A stretch of DNA of 64,000 bases from JAYRSJ01 sp041920215. GTDB taxonomy: Bacteria > Pseudomonadota > Gammaproteobacteria > Burkholderiales > Burkholderiaceae_C. A model generated the notes under the pieces. The model searched no databases. It saw only the letters and a list, made by a program, of their open reading frames with translations, and had not been told where the DNA came from. Location: the NCBI GenBank assembly GCA_041920215.1, contig JAYRSJ010000024.1, positions 1 to 64,000 on the forward strand, read 5' to 3'. Position numbers and translations under genes: made by a program. Below are positions 27,901 through 37,400 of this stretch, piece after piece (the first letter of the stretch is position 1; every line of letters starts with the position of its first letter).

Positions 27901-29790
27901 TCAGCGGCGCTGCAGCAGGCGGGTGATGCCGCGCGGCTCATCGGGCAGCCTGGCGCGCTCCACCTCCGCCCCCAGCCAGACCACCCGGGCCCGGCCCGGC
28001 AGCTCGGCGGCATCCAGCAGCTGCTGGCCCAGCCCCTGCCGGGCCGCGGCATCGAGGCCGCGCGCCTCCAGCCACAGGCTGTAGTGGGCCACGCCGTCCA
28101 GCCGCTGCACGCCCAGCCAGGCGCCGCGCAGCGCGGCCTGGCGCAGCAGCAGGCTGCGCAGCCGGCGCAGCGCGGCTTCGTCCAGGCCAGCAGGTTGGCT
28201 CTGCTCCCAGGGCGGCAGGGCCGCGAAGCGCTCCCAGCACACGCGCTCGCGCGCCTCGGCCGCCGCCAGCCGCTCGCGCCACAGGCGCTGCCGGGCCGGC
28301 GGCACGGCCATGCTGCCGGCTACCTCCAGCCACTGGCGGGCCAGCATCGCCGCCTGCCAGGTACGCTCGGCATGCTGCTCATGCAGACATTCCAGCCAGG
28401 CATCCACGCGCGGATCGCCGCTCGGTGCGTGCAGCGCCGCCAGCTGCGCCAGGGCTTCGGCGTGGCCGGGGCTGCGCTGCAGCGCGCGCTCCAGCCAGGG
28501 GCTGACGTCCTTGTCGCTGAGTGCGCGCATGGCCTCAGCCCAGCGCAGCCATTCGTCGGCATCCAGGCTGGCGGCGCGCTGCGCCAGCTCGCGCGCCTCT
28601 TGCTCCAGCGCCAGCAGGCGTTCGCCATGGCGGCGCCAGTCGGCGCGGTGCTGCTGCCACCAGTGCGCGTCCAGCGCCTGGCCAATGCGCTCGCGGGCCG
28701 TGCCCAGCAGCCTCAGCGCATGGCCCGCAGAGAACGGCGGCATGGCGCTGGGCTGGCCCAGGCTGGCCAGCCTGTCCTTGAGAACCGGGTGGGTGTCATC
28801 GAAGTTGGCCAGACGCCTGAGTTCGCGGCGCAGCGCGGCCTGGGCCCATTCGGGGGCCAGCGGCCGCTGCAGCACGCTGCCCATGCCGGCATAGGGCCCG
28901 ATGCCGCTGTGACGCAGGCTGTCGGCCCGCGCGCGGCGCCACCAGCGGGGCCAGAACTCGCGCTCGTACCACTGCGCCTTCAGCGCCACCTCCTGCAGCG
29001 CATGGGCGGCCACCTCGGCCCCCAGCAGCCGGGCAGCCATGCGATCGGCCTCGTACTCATCCTGGCGCGCCAGCGCGAAGCTCAGCGCATCGAAGCGCGG
29101 AAAGTACCAGGCGGCGAAGCGCCCCAGCAGCCAGCCCAGCAGCGAACCCCCTTCGCGGTAATGGGCCCAAAGCCGCCCCCAGGCCAGCCGGGTGCGGTAG
29201 ATCCAGGCCGAGAGCTTGCCGTGCGCGCCGCGCAGATGGCCATACTCGTGCGCGATCACCGCCATCACCCGACGCGGCTCCAGCGCGGCCAGCAGCGGCC
29301 AGCCCAGCACCAGATGGTTGCGGTGGCGCAGCCCCAGCCAGAGCGGCTGCTGCACGATGGCCGCATTGAAGTCATCGCTGATCAGCAGCCGGTCTATGCG
29401 CGGGCCGTGCAGCTTGGCGCGCATGCGCTCCAGCGCCTGAAACAGCTCGGGCGCCTCGGCGGCACTGAGCGCCTCACCGGCCGGCGGCTCGAAAGGCACT
29501 TGCAGCCCGCGCAGGCCCGCCCACAGCAGGCCCAGGCAGCTCAGGCCCAGCCAGACCATCCAGCCCGCGGGCCTGGCGCCCTGGCCCAGCTGCAGGCCCA
29601 ACCAGGCCAGGCCGCCCAGCGCCGCCAGCACCAGACCCAGCAGCAGCCCGTAGCCCAGCAGCGCAAAGCGCAGCACCTGGCGCCGGTAGGCCTGCGGCCG
29701 CTCGCGGCTGGCCAGCTCGTAAAGGCGCAGCCTGTGCACCTGGTCCGACCCGCCCGCCCCCCCCTCCTTCTCCGCACCTGTCCCCATCAT
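27901..29790 (-). CDS. M48-family membrane metallopeptidase
   Basis: 629 residues. Two membrane helices (about 41-68 and 76-96) precede a zincin domain with HEYGH at 181-185 and a probable third ligand E247 in QDEYEADRM, the M48 arrangement. A large C-terminal region of about 330 residues is Trp- and Ala-rich and helical, with DTHPVLKDRLASLGQ marking the end of the peptidase domain. The frame is open upstream to 29952, but the leader there is Pro/Arg-rich without homology, so ATG 29790 (or 29787) is preferred. Probably a membrane quality-control protease; substrates unknown. Monocistronic. Confidence 0.82.
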   Translation of the reverse strand: MMGTGAEKEGGAGGSDQVHRLRLYELASRERPQAYRRQVLRFALLGYGLLLGLVLAALGGLAWLGLQLGQGARPAGWMVWLGLSCLGLLWAGLRGLQVPFEPPAGEALSAAEAPELFQALERMRAKLHGPRIDRLLISDDFNAAIVQQPLWLGLRHRNHLVLGWPLLAALEPRRVMAVIAHEYGHLRGAHGKLSAWIYRTRLAWGRLWAHYREGGSLLGWLLGRFAAWYFPRFDALSFALARQDEYEADRMAARLLGAEVAAHALQEVALKAQWYEREFWPRWWRRARADSLRHSGIGPYAGMGSVLQRPLAPEWAQAALRRELRRLANFDDTHPVLKDRLASLGQPSAMPPFSAGHALRLLGTARERIGQALDAHWWQQHRADWRRHGERLLALEQEARELAQRAASLDADEWLRWAEAMRALSDKDVSPWLERALQRSPGHAEALAQLAALHAPSGDPRVDAWLECLHEQHAERTWQAAMLARQWLEVAGSMAVPPARQRLWRERLAAAEARERVCWERFAALPPWEQSQPAGLDEAALRRLRSLLLRQAALRGAWLGVQRLDGVAHYSLWLEARGLDAAARQGLGQQLLDAAELPGRARVVWLGAEVERARLPDEPRGITRLLQRR

Positions 29791-30131
29791 CACCCTCGTC
29801 GATTGCCGACCGGTCGCCGCGTGGATCGCGGTCGCCGGCACGGGCAGGGGTGAGAGCCTAGGCGAGGCCATGCCGGGCCGCAAGCATCCGCCGCAACGCG
29901 GTGCAGCAGGGGCTGGCCCGTCCGAGCATAAATTCGCTCTATTGCAGCGCACAATGCGCCGCCGATTTCATGCGGGCCGCGCCCTGGGAGGGTCTGCAGC
30001 TGACGGGCGCCCGCGCACTGCTGAAGAACGCGACGAGCTCGCGCGCCGCACCCGCTACAGTCTGCCGCCGCGCAGGGTGCGGCCCATGATCCATCGGGAT
30101 GCCCGGCACACGCTGAGCCAGGCGCAGTCGC
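29791..30131. other. Intergenic region between the M48 peptidase and Crp/Fnr genes
   Basis: 341 bp with no gene I can support. Minus-strand reading shows a weak promoter-like pair about 160 bp upstream of the M48 start, TTGTGC then TTATGC 17 bp later (around 29930-29960), in a small AT-richer patch. Short open frames on the plus strand lack ribosome-binding sites and homology. Confidence 0.4.
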
Positions 30132-30905
30132 TCAGTCGGCCACCAGCCGGGCCAGGCCGGCCGGATCGAGCAGCTGCACGGTATAGCCCTGCACCTCGAT
30201 CAGGCCCTTGAGCTTGAGCTGGCGCAGCATGCGCGACAGGGTCTCGGGCGTGATCGCGAGCTGGGCCGCGATATCGCGCTTGCGCTCGCCCAGCAGCACC
30301 CGGCGCGGGTCGGCGCCGGGCTGGCGGGCCAGCTGCAGCAACCAGGCGGCCAGGCGCTTCTCGGCGTCCTTGTGCATCAGGTCATGGGTGACGCCGGTCA
30401 GGCTGGCCACGGCCGCCGCCAGACCGCTCAGCAGGCGCTCGGGCATCGCGGGCTGGCGGGCCAGCAATTCGCGCACCGCCGCCAGCGGCAGCTCCAGCAC
30501 CCGAGCCGTCACCTGCACCTGGGCATCCTGGCTGTGGCAGCCGCCCAGCCAGGCGCTGGCCAGATCCAGCCAGGCCGGACCGCGCACCGTGCGCTCCAGG
30601 TGGAAGGGCTGGTCGTGCCGGGCCTGGCCCAGGCCCACCGCCCCATCGAGCACCGCCACCAGGCTCAGCGCGCGCTGATCGCGGCCGAACACGCTGGCCC
30701 CCACCGGCAGGCAGCGCAGCTCGGCCATCTGGCCCAGCGCCTTCAGCTCGGCCGCCACCAGCGGTGGCCCGCCCAGCAGCGCCTGCCACTCGGACGATGA
30801 CAGCGTTGCGCTGTCGTCGGCGGGCGGGGCCGCATGGCGCTGGGCCATCAGGGCGGAAGAGGTGTAGCTGTCCACGGGTGTCGGCGATTTGTGCAATGCC
30901 TGCAC
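30132..30905 (-). CDS. Crp/Fnr-family transcription factor
   Basis: 257 residues from a GTG start; an ATG 19 codons in (30848) is an alternative and neither has a clear ribosome-binding site. A cyclic-nucleotide-binding-like domain lies at about 50-160 and a C-terminal HTH with RDIAAQLAITPETLSRMLRQ, whose ExxSR recognition pattern is that of FNR/ANR/DNR proteins reading TTG-N8-CAA. The N terminus has no cysteine cluster; only isolated C65 and C122 exist, so an Fe-S oxygen sensor is unlikely and a DNR-like NO or redox sensor is possible. It is divergent from hemerythrin, with a candidate box between them. It may also act on the hsp20 box at 7987. Confidence 0.82.
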   Translation of the reverse strand: MQALHKSPTPVDSYTSSALMAQRHAAPPADDSATLSSSEWQALLGGPPLVAAELKALGQMAELRCLPVGASVFGRDQRALSLVAVLDGAVGLGQARHDQPFHLERTVRGPAWLDLASAWLGGCHSQDAQVQVTARVLELPLAAVRELLARQPAMPERLLSGLAAAVASLTGVTHDLMHKDAEKRLAAWLLQLARQPGADPRRVLLGERKRDIAAQLAITPETLSRMLRQLKLKGLIEVQGYTVQLLDPAGLARLVAD

Positions 30906-30931
30906 TGTCAGCCAGCGCGGGCCGGCCGTCC

Positions 30932-30945
30932 TTGCGCTGCGTCAA
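30932..30945. promoter_or_regulatory. Candidate Dnr/Nnr-type box
   Basis: TTGCG-CTGC-GTCAA, a TTG-N8-CAA dyad, lies in the 107-bp divergent region between the Crp/Fnr gene and hemerythrin. A TACACT hexamer at 30975-30980 could be the -10 for hemerythrin, but the resulting centre distance (about 48 bp) is longer than the usual 41.5. Confidence 0.4.
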
Positions 30946-31012
30946 AGCCTGGCGCCGCCGGCCGGCGCGCCCCCTACACTGCGGGGCCGCACCCAACACC
31001 CGCCGCCACGCC

Positions 31013-31528
31013 ATGACGCCATCGCCCCTGCAGCCCGGCAGCAGCTACGCCCAGCCCTTCGAGCTGCTGGCGGCCTGCCACGAGCGGGTGGAGCGCAGCC
31101 TGACGCTGCTGGAACGCCTGCTGGCCCATCTGCAGCAAGGCGGCGACGATGCGATGGCCCGCGCCGCGGCCGCGGATATCCGGCGTTACTTCGGCCAGGC
31201 AGCGCCTCTGCACCATCAGGACGAGGAGTTGCATGTCTTCCCGGCGCTGGACGGCGATGCGGCGCTGGCCGCTGTGTGCCGGCAGCTGCGCACCGAGCAT
31301 CGCGAGATGGAGGCGCAATGGGCCTTGCTGGACCCGGCGCTGGCCGCCCTGGACGATCTGCCCCGGCTGCAGACCCTGGCCCGTCCCTTCATCGCGCTGC
31401 AGCGCCAGCACCTGCGGCGCGAGGACAGCGAGGTCTTCGCCGCCGCCCACGGGCGCCTGAGCGCAGCAGGTTGCGCCGCGATGGGCCGCGAGATGGCCGC
31501 ACGCCGCGGCCTCCGGCTCACAGAATGA
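31013..31528 (+). CDS. Hemerythrin HHE-domain protein
   Basis: 171 residues forming a four-helix bundle with a diiron site. Ligand candidates are H22 in LAACHERVERS, the pair in LHHQDEELHVFP, the His/Glu of TEHREMEAQW, and RQHLRREDSEVF. Such proteins bind oxygen or NO, or repair Fe-S and iron damage. It is divergent from a Crp/Fnr regulator, a common pairing for NO or low-oxygen response. The ATG at 31013 fits the family start; upstream codons are unrelated. Its last 11 nt overlap the convergent glycerate kinase gene. Confidence 0.88.
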   Translation: MTPSPLQPGSSYAQPFELLAACHERVERSLTLLERLLAHLQQGGDDAMARAAAADIRRYFGQAAPLHHQDEELHVFPALDGDAALAAVCRQLRTEHREMEAQWALLDPALAALDDLPRLQTLARPFIALQRQHLRREDSEVFAAAHGRLSAAGCAAMGREMAARRGLRLTE

Positions 31529-32825
31529 GCAGGGCCCGGAAGTCGTTCACATTGGTGAAGGTGGGGCCCGGCACGACCAGATCGCCCAGCGGCGCGAAGA
31601 AGCCGTAGGCATTGTTGGCATCGAGCTCGCGCTGGGCATTCAGGCCCAGGGCCGCGGCACGCGCCAGGGTGCTGGGGCTGACGATGGCGCCGGCGTTGTC
31701 CTCGATGCCGTCGATGCCATCGGTATCGGCGGCCAGCAGATGGACGCCGGGCTCGCCCTGCAGGGCGATCGCCGCGCCCAGCAGAAACTCGCTGGCGCGA
31801 CCGCCCCGGCCACCCTGGGCGCGCAGCGTCACCGTGGTCTCGCCGCCCGAGAGGATCACGCAGGGCTTGCCGAAGGGCGCGTTGCGGCGCGCCACCGCGC
31901 GGGCCAGCGCCGCATGCATCTTGCCGATCTCGCGCGACTCGCCCTCGATCTCGTCGCTGAGGATATAGGCGTCCAGGCCCAGGGCCCGGGCCGCAGCGGC
32001 AGCCGCCTCCAGGCTTTGCTGCGGCGTGGCCAACATCACCAGCCGGTGCCCGGCGAAGCGGGGATCGCCAGGCTTGGGCGTCTCGAAGGTGCCGGACTCC
32101 AGCCCGGCCAGCGCGGCCGCCGGCAACTCGATGCGGTAGCGCCGGCAGATCGCCAGCGCCTCGGCGCAGCTGCTGGCGTCCGGCACGGTGGGGCCGGAGG
32201 CGATCACCGCCGGGTCGTCGCCGGGCACATCGCTGATCACGAGGGTCAGCACTTGCGCCGGCGCGCAGGCGGCGGCCAGGCGACCGCCCTTGATGGCCGA
32301 CAGATGCTTGCGCACGCAGTTCATCTCGCCGATCGCTGCGCCGCTCCGGAGCAGGGCACGGTTGACCGCCTGCTTGTCCTGCAGCGTCAGGCCCGGCGCC
32401 GGCAGGCTCAGCAATGCCGAGCCACCGCCGGAAATCAGGCAGATCACCAGATCGTCGGGGCTCAGGCCCTGCCCGTCGCGCTGCGCCAGCTGCAGCATGC
32501 GCGCGGCAGCTTGCTGGCCGGCCGCATTCGGTATCGGATGGGCGGCCTCAACCAGCTCCAGACGTTCGGGCCGGTAGCCAGGCGGCACATGGCCGTAGCG
32601 GGTGATCACCAGACCGGACAGCGGCGCGCTGCGCGGCCAGGCCGCCTCCAGCGCCTGGGCCATCGCGCCGCCGGCCTTGCCGGCGCCCAGCACCAGCGTG
32701 CGCCCCCGGGGCGGCGGCGGGGGCAGGTGTTGCCCCAGTATCTGGGCCGGCAGCGCGCGCGCCACCGCCACATCGTAGAGATGGCGCAGCAGCGCCCGGG
32801 GATGCTCCAGCAGCTCGGCGTTCAT
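31518..32825 (-). CDS. Glycerate 2-kinase (MOFRL/GckA type)
   Basis: 435 residues of the type II glycerate kinase family, which phosphorylates D-glycerate to 2-phosphoglycerate. Typical sequences: LVLGAGKAGGAMAQALE near residue 43, LISGGGSALLSLPAPGLTL near 130-148, and the C-terminal MOFRL part with ILSGGETTVTLRAQGGRGGRASEFLL. These appear in the glycerate pathway that uses glyoxylate, and glyoxylate is the end product of ureidoglycolate breakdown encoded at 39-47 kb. The functional tie is inferred. It lies 36 bp downstream of the ArsR-type gene on the same strand. Confidence 0.88.
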   Translation of the reverse strand: MNAELLEHPRALLRHLYDVAVARALPAQILGQHLPPPPPRGRTLVLGAGKAGGAMAQALEAAWPRSAPLSGLVITRYGHVPPGYRPERLELVEAAHPIPNAAGQQAAARMLQLAQRDGQGLSPDDLVICLISGGGSALLSLPAPGLTLQDKQAVNRALLRSGAAIGEMNCVRKHLSAIKGGRLAAACAPAQVLTLVISDVPGDDPAVIASGPTVPDASSCAEALAICRRYRIELPAAALAGLESGTFETPKPGDPRFAGHRLVMLATPQQSLEAAAAAARALGLDAYILSDEIEGESREIGKMHAALARAVARRNAPFGKPCVILSGGETTVTLRAQGGRGGRASEFLLGAAIALQGEPGVHLLAADTDGIDGIEDNAGAIVSPSTLARAAALGLNAQRELDANNAYGFFAPLGDLVVPGPTFTNVNDFRALLIL

Positions 32826-32861
32826 CCGGCCATTATCGGCAGCCGGAGGCTCGAGCCCTGT

Positions 32862-33236
32862 TCAGCGGCCGGCCTTGCGCCGCTTCGCCGCGGCAGCGAC
32901 CGGTGCCGGCGCAAAGGCCGCATGGGCCTGGGCACTCTGGGCCAGCTGGCGGGCGATGCTGCCGCAGACCAGATCGCAGAGCTGGTAGACCGATTCGTCG
33001 GCGATGCGATAGTAGGCCGAGGTGCCGCGGCTCTCGCGCGCCACCAGGCCATGGCGGGTCAGCAAGGCCAGATGGCGCGAGACATTGGCGGCGGTGAAGC
33101 CGCACAGCTCGGCCAACTCGCCGACATTGCGCTCCTGCGCGCGCAGCAGATTGAGGATTTGCAGCCGCGTGGGTTCGGACAGGGCCTGGAAATAGGCCGC
33201 CACCCGCTCCATGGCCTCGGGCGGAAGATTGTTCAT
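32862..33236 (-). CDS. ArsR/SmtB-family thiol or metal sensor
   Basis: 124-residue winged-helix repressor from the ATG at 33236; an extra 13 upstream codons are open. The HTH is GELAELCGFTAANVSRHLALLTRHG-type sequence (39-63), with C45 just before the recognition helix and C87 and C91 in the last helix (VYQLCDLVCGS). Cys pairs so placed occur both in metal sensors and in persulfide sensors of the BigR/SqrR group. It is divergent from the RND-rhodanese operon, 145 bp away, and a strong promoter with dyads lies between. The reactive-sulfur option is favoured by the rhodanese and DUF2892 genes. Confidence 0.85.
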   Translation of the reverse strand: MNNLPPEAMERVAAYFQALSEPTRLQILNLLRAQERNVGELAELCGFTAANVSRHLALLTRHGLVARESRGTSAYYRIADESVYQLCDLVCGSIARQLAQSAQAHAAFAPAPVAAAAKRRKAGR

Positions 33237-33303
33237 ACGCGGGCAAGCGTCACCGTTCGGGGTCGTGATTGTCACACAGGCCTCGCTTCGTTTTCAGGCA
33301 ATC

Positions 33304-33338
33304 AGTCACTTGACTATTTAACTACATGCGCAAATAAT
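33304..33338 (+). promoter_or_regulatory. Promoter of the RND-rhodanese operon with overlapping dyads
   Basis: TTGACT (33310-33315) and AATAAT (33333-33338) with 17-bp spacing form a strong sigma70 promoter in an AT-rich island. The dyad AGTCA-CT-TGACT (33304-33315) covers the -35, and TATTT (33315-33319) with AAATA (33332-33336) brackets the spacer. Either could be the operator of the divergent ArsR-type protein. Confidence 0.6.
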
Positions 33339-33381
33339 AGATCAACCGAATCACAAAAGCCAGCCCCGGCTCATACCAACC

Positions 33382-34428
33382 ATGCGCACGCTGACGACCC
33401 ACCTGACCCTTGCCCTTGCCGCCCTGCTGAGCCAGGCGGGCACGGCGACTGCTGCCGCCACCGCACCGCTGGCCAGCGCCGTGGTGCGCAGCAGTGCCGA
33501 GGCACCGCTGCAGGCCTATGACGCGCTGGTCGAGGCGGTGCAGCAGACGGTGGTGGCGGCCCAGGTGGCCGGCGCGGTGGTGCAGCTGGATGTCAAGGCC
33601 GGCGACCGGGTCAAGGCCGGGCAGCTGTTGATGCGCATCGACGCGCGCAGCGCCGAGCAGCAGGCTGCCGCCAGCGATGCCCAGGTGGCCGCGGCCCGCG
33701 CCCAGCTAGACGCTGCCCGCAAGACCCTGGCCCGCCAGCAGCAGTTGCAGGCGCAGAACTTCATCAGCAGCGCCGCGCTGGACCAGGCCGAGGCCCAGTT
33801 CAAGACGGTGGAGGCGCAGGTCAATGCCCAACTGGCCCAGGCCAGCGCGGCACGCACCCAGAGCGGCCTGCATCTGGTGCGCGCACCCTATGCCGGCGTG
33901 GTGGCCGAGCTGCCGGTGGCGCTGGGCGATATGGCGATGCCGGGCCGGCCGCTGCTGACGCTGTACGAGCCTGCGGCGCTGCGGGTGACGGCCGCGATAC
34001 CGCAGAGCCTGGCGGCCGCGCTGGAGGCGGACAAGACGGCGCTGCGCATCGAGCTGCCGGGCGCAGCGGCCGCGCAGCGCTGGCCGCTGCCCGGCCCGAT
34101 CCAGCTGTTGCCGACGATAGACCCGGCCACCCACACGGTGCAGCTGCGCGCCGGGCTGCCGGCCGCGATCAGCGGCCTGAGCCCCGGCCAGTTCGCCCGG
34201 GTCTGGCTGCCCGGCGCCGCCGGCGCCGGTCGCCTGCTGGTGCCGGCGGCCGCGCTGCTGCGCCGCGGCGAGCTGACCGCCGTCTATGTGATTGCGGACC
34301 AGGGCCAGGTCTTGCTGCGCCAGGTGCGGGCGGGCCGCCGGATCGGCGATGTGGTCGAGATCCTCAGCGGTTTGCGCAGCGGCGAGCGCGTCGCCCTGGA
34401 TCCCCAGGCCGCGGCCGCGCAGCGCTAA
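33382..34428 (+). CDS. RND efflux periplasmic adaptor subunit
   Basis: 348-residue membrane-fusion protein. The signal peptide ends near residue 26 (TATAAA). A biotinyl-lipoyl half-motif (VAGAVVQLDVKAGDRVKAGQLLMRID) lies at about 63-88, a coiled-coil hairpin at about 95-155 (AARAQLDAARKTLARQQQLQ), and a returning lipoyl half with VRAPYAGVVAELPV. The beta-barrel and membrane-proximal parts follow. It couples the RND pump encoded 12 bp downstream to an outer-membrane channel that is not encoded here. No lipobox is evident. Confidence 0.9.
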   Translation: MRTLTTHLTLALAALLSQAGTATAAATAPLASAVVRSSAEAPLQAYDALVEAVQQTVVAAQVAGAVVQLDVKAGDRVKAGQLLMRIDARSAEQQAAASDAQVAAARAQLDAARKTLARQQQLQAQNFISSAALDQAEAQFKTVEAQVNAQLAQASAARTQSGLHLVRAPYAGVVAELPVALGDMAMPGRPLLTLYEPAALRVTAAIPQSLAAALEADKTALRIELPGAAAAQRWPLPGPIQLLPTIDPATHTVQLRAGLPAAISGLSPGQFARVWLPGAAGAGRLLVPAAALLRRGELTAVYVIADQGQVLLRQVRAGRRIGDVVEILSGLRSGERVALDPQAAAAQR

Positions 34429-34440
34429 GGAGAGGCCAGC

Positions 34441-37400
34441 ATGAGCTCGAACAACGCTGACGACACGCGCATGGGTGTGTCCGGCCGCATCGCGGCCTTC
34501 TTCCAGAGCGCGCAGATCACCCCGCTGCTGGCCCTGGTGGCCCTGCTGCTGGGCGTCTTCGCGGTGCTGGTGACGCCGCGCGAGGAAGAGCCGCAGATCA
34601 ATGTGACCATGGCCAATGTGCTGATCCCCTTCCCGGGGGCCAGCGCCAAGGATGTGGAGGCGATGGTGGCGACGCCGGCCGAGCAGGTGCTGGCACAGAT
34701 CGCCGGCACCGAGCATGTGATGTCGGTCTCGCGCCCCGGCCTGGCCATCATCACCGTGCAGTTCAAGGTGGGCGTACCGCGCACCGAAGCCCTGGTGCGC
34801 CTCTACGACACGGTCAACAGCAATGCTGACTGGCTGCCCCAGGGCCTGGGCGTGCTCGCCCCGCTGATCAAGCCCAAGGGCATCGACGATGTGCCCATCG
34901 TTAGCCTGACCCTGTTCAGCAAGACGCCCGAGACCGGCGCCTACGAGCTGGAGCGGGTGGCCCACAGCATGGAGGCCGAGCTCAAGCGTGTGCCAGGCAC
35001 CCGCGAGGTGCAGAGCCTGGGCGGCCCCGGCCGTGCGGTGCTGATCGAGCTGGACGCCGGCCGCATGGCGGCGCTGGGCCTCACCGTGGCCGAGCTGCGC
35101 CAGACCCTGCAAGCCGCCAACCAGGGCCTGCCGGTGGGCGAGCTGCTGGGCGAGCGCCGCAGCATCGAGATCGAGGCCGGCCCCTTCCTGCAGAGCGCGG
35201 ACGAGGTGGCCGAGCTGGTGGTGGGCGTGCGCGGCGGCAAGCCGGTCTTTCTGCGCGAGATCGCCCAGCTGCGCGAGGGCGCACCGCCGGCCCAGCGCTA
35301 CGTCTGGCACGGCGAGCGCGCTGCGGCCGGTGCCGCCAGTGCCGCCACTGCGGCCGGCCCCACCTATCCCGCGATCACGCTGGCCATCACCAAGAAGGCC
35401 GGCGAGAACGCGATCGATGTGGCCGACGCGCTGATGGCCCGGGTGGCCACGCTGCGCAACACGGTGATACCGGCCGACGTGGAGGTGGCCGAGACGCGCA
35501 ACTACGGCGCTACCGCCAACGACAAGGCCAGCAAGCTGATCCAGAAGCTGCTGTTCGCCACCGCCTCGGTGGTGGCCCTGGTCTACATCGCGCTGGGCCG
35601 GCGCGAGGCCGCCATCGTCGGCGCCGCGGTGATCCTGACGCTGACCGTCACGCTGTTCGCCTCCTGGGCCTGGGGCTTCACGCTGAACCGCGTCTCGCTG
35701 TTCGCGCTGATCTTCTCGATCGGCATCCTGGTCGACGATGCCATCGTCGTGGTCGAGAACATCCACCGCCACCAGGCCCTGCATCCGGGCAAAAGCCTGG
35801 CCCAGCTGATTCCCGGCGCGGTCGACGAGGTCGGTGGCCCCACGATACTGGCCACGCTGACGGTGATCGCAGCCCTGCTGCCGATGGCCTTCGTCTCGGG
35901 CCTGATGGGGCCCTATATGAGCCCCATCCCCATCAATGCCTCGATGGGCATGCTGCTGTCGCTGGCCATCGCCTTTGTCGTCACGCCCTGGCTGGCCCGG
36001 CTGTGGATGAAGGCCCTGCCCGCTGGGCACCAGCACGACGGCAAGCCCCATGGCCTGGCGGCCAAGCTGGCGCCGCTGTTCGAGCGCGTCTTCAAGCCCC
36101 TGCTGGACGAGCAGCGCGGCGGCCGCAACCGCGGCCTGCTGGGCGCCGGCGTGGCCGCTCTGATCGCGATCTCGCTGGCCCTGCCGGCCACCGGCCTGGT
36201 GCTGCTGAAGATGCTGCCCTTCGACAACAAGTCGGAGTTCCAGGTCATCGTCGACATGCCGGCCGGCACGCCGCTGGAAGAGACCGCCGCGGTGCTGCGC
36301 GAGCTGGGTGCCTTCCTGAGCCGCCAGCCCGAGGTCAAGGACTACCAGGCCTATGCCGGCAGCGCCGCGCCGATCAACTTCAACGGTCTGGTGCGCCAGT
36401 ACTATCTGCGCAGCGGCGGCGAGGTCGGCGATCTGCAGGTCAATCTGGTCGACAAGGCCGATCGCCACGAGCAGAGCCATGCGATCGCGACCCGGCTGCG
36501 GCCCCAGTTGCAGGCCCTGGGCAAGCCCTGGGGCGCCAATATCAAGGTGGTGGAGGTGCCGCCGGGACCGCCGGTGCTCTCGCCCATCGTCGCCGAGATC
36601 TACGGCCCCGACGAGCAGGGCCGGCGCCAGGTGGCCAAGGCGGTGCGGGCGGTCTTCGAGAAGACCGAGGGCCTGGTCGATGTGGACGATTCCAGCATCG
36701 CCGCCGCGCCCAAGAAGCTGCTGATCGTCGACCGCCGCAAGGCCGCGCTGCTGGGCGTGCCGCAGCAGGCCATCGTCACGACGCTGCGCGCCGGCCTCAG
36801 CGGCGAATCGGTCAGCTGGTTGCATGACCAGAGCAAGTACCCGGCGGCGCTGAGCCTGCGCCTGCCGGCCGAGCAGCAGGGCGAGCTCGACACCCTGCTG
36901 CAGCTGACGGTGCGCAGCGCCCAGGGCAGTCTGGTGCCGATACGCGAGCTGGTGACGATCAGCGACACGCTGCGCGAGCAGCCGCTGTTCCACAAGGACC
37001 TGCTGCCGGTCAACTATGTGATGGCCGATATGGTCGGCCGTCTCGACAGCCCGCTCTACGGCATGTTCGGCATGCGCGGCGAGATCGCGCAGATCCGCAC
37101 GCCCGGCGGCGGCACGCTGGCCGAGCACTTCATCAGCCAGCCCGAGGACGGCCTGCGCGGCTACACGCTGAAGTGGGACGGCGAGTGGCAGATCACCTAC
37201 GAGACCTTCCGCGATATGGGCGCGGCCTATGGCGTGGGCCTGATCCTGATCTATCTGCTGGTGGTGGCGCAGTTCGGCTCCTACCTGACACCGCTGATCA
37301 TCATGGCGCCGATACCGCTGACCATCATCGGCGTGATGCCCGGCCATGCGCTGCTGGGCGCGCAGTACACCGCCACCTCGATGATCGGCATGATCGCGCT

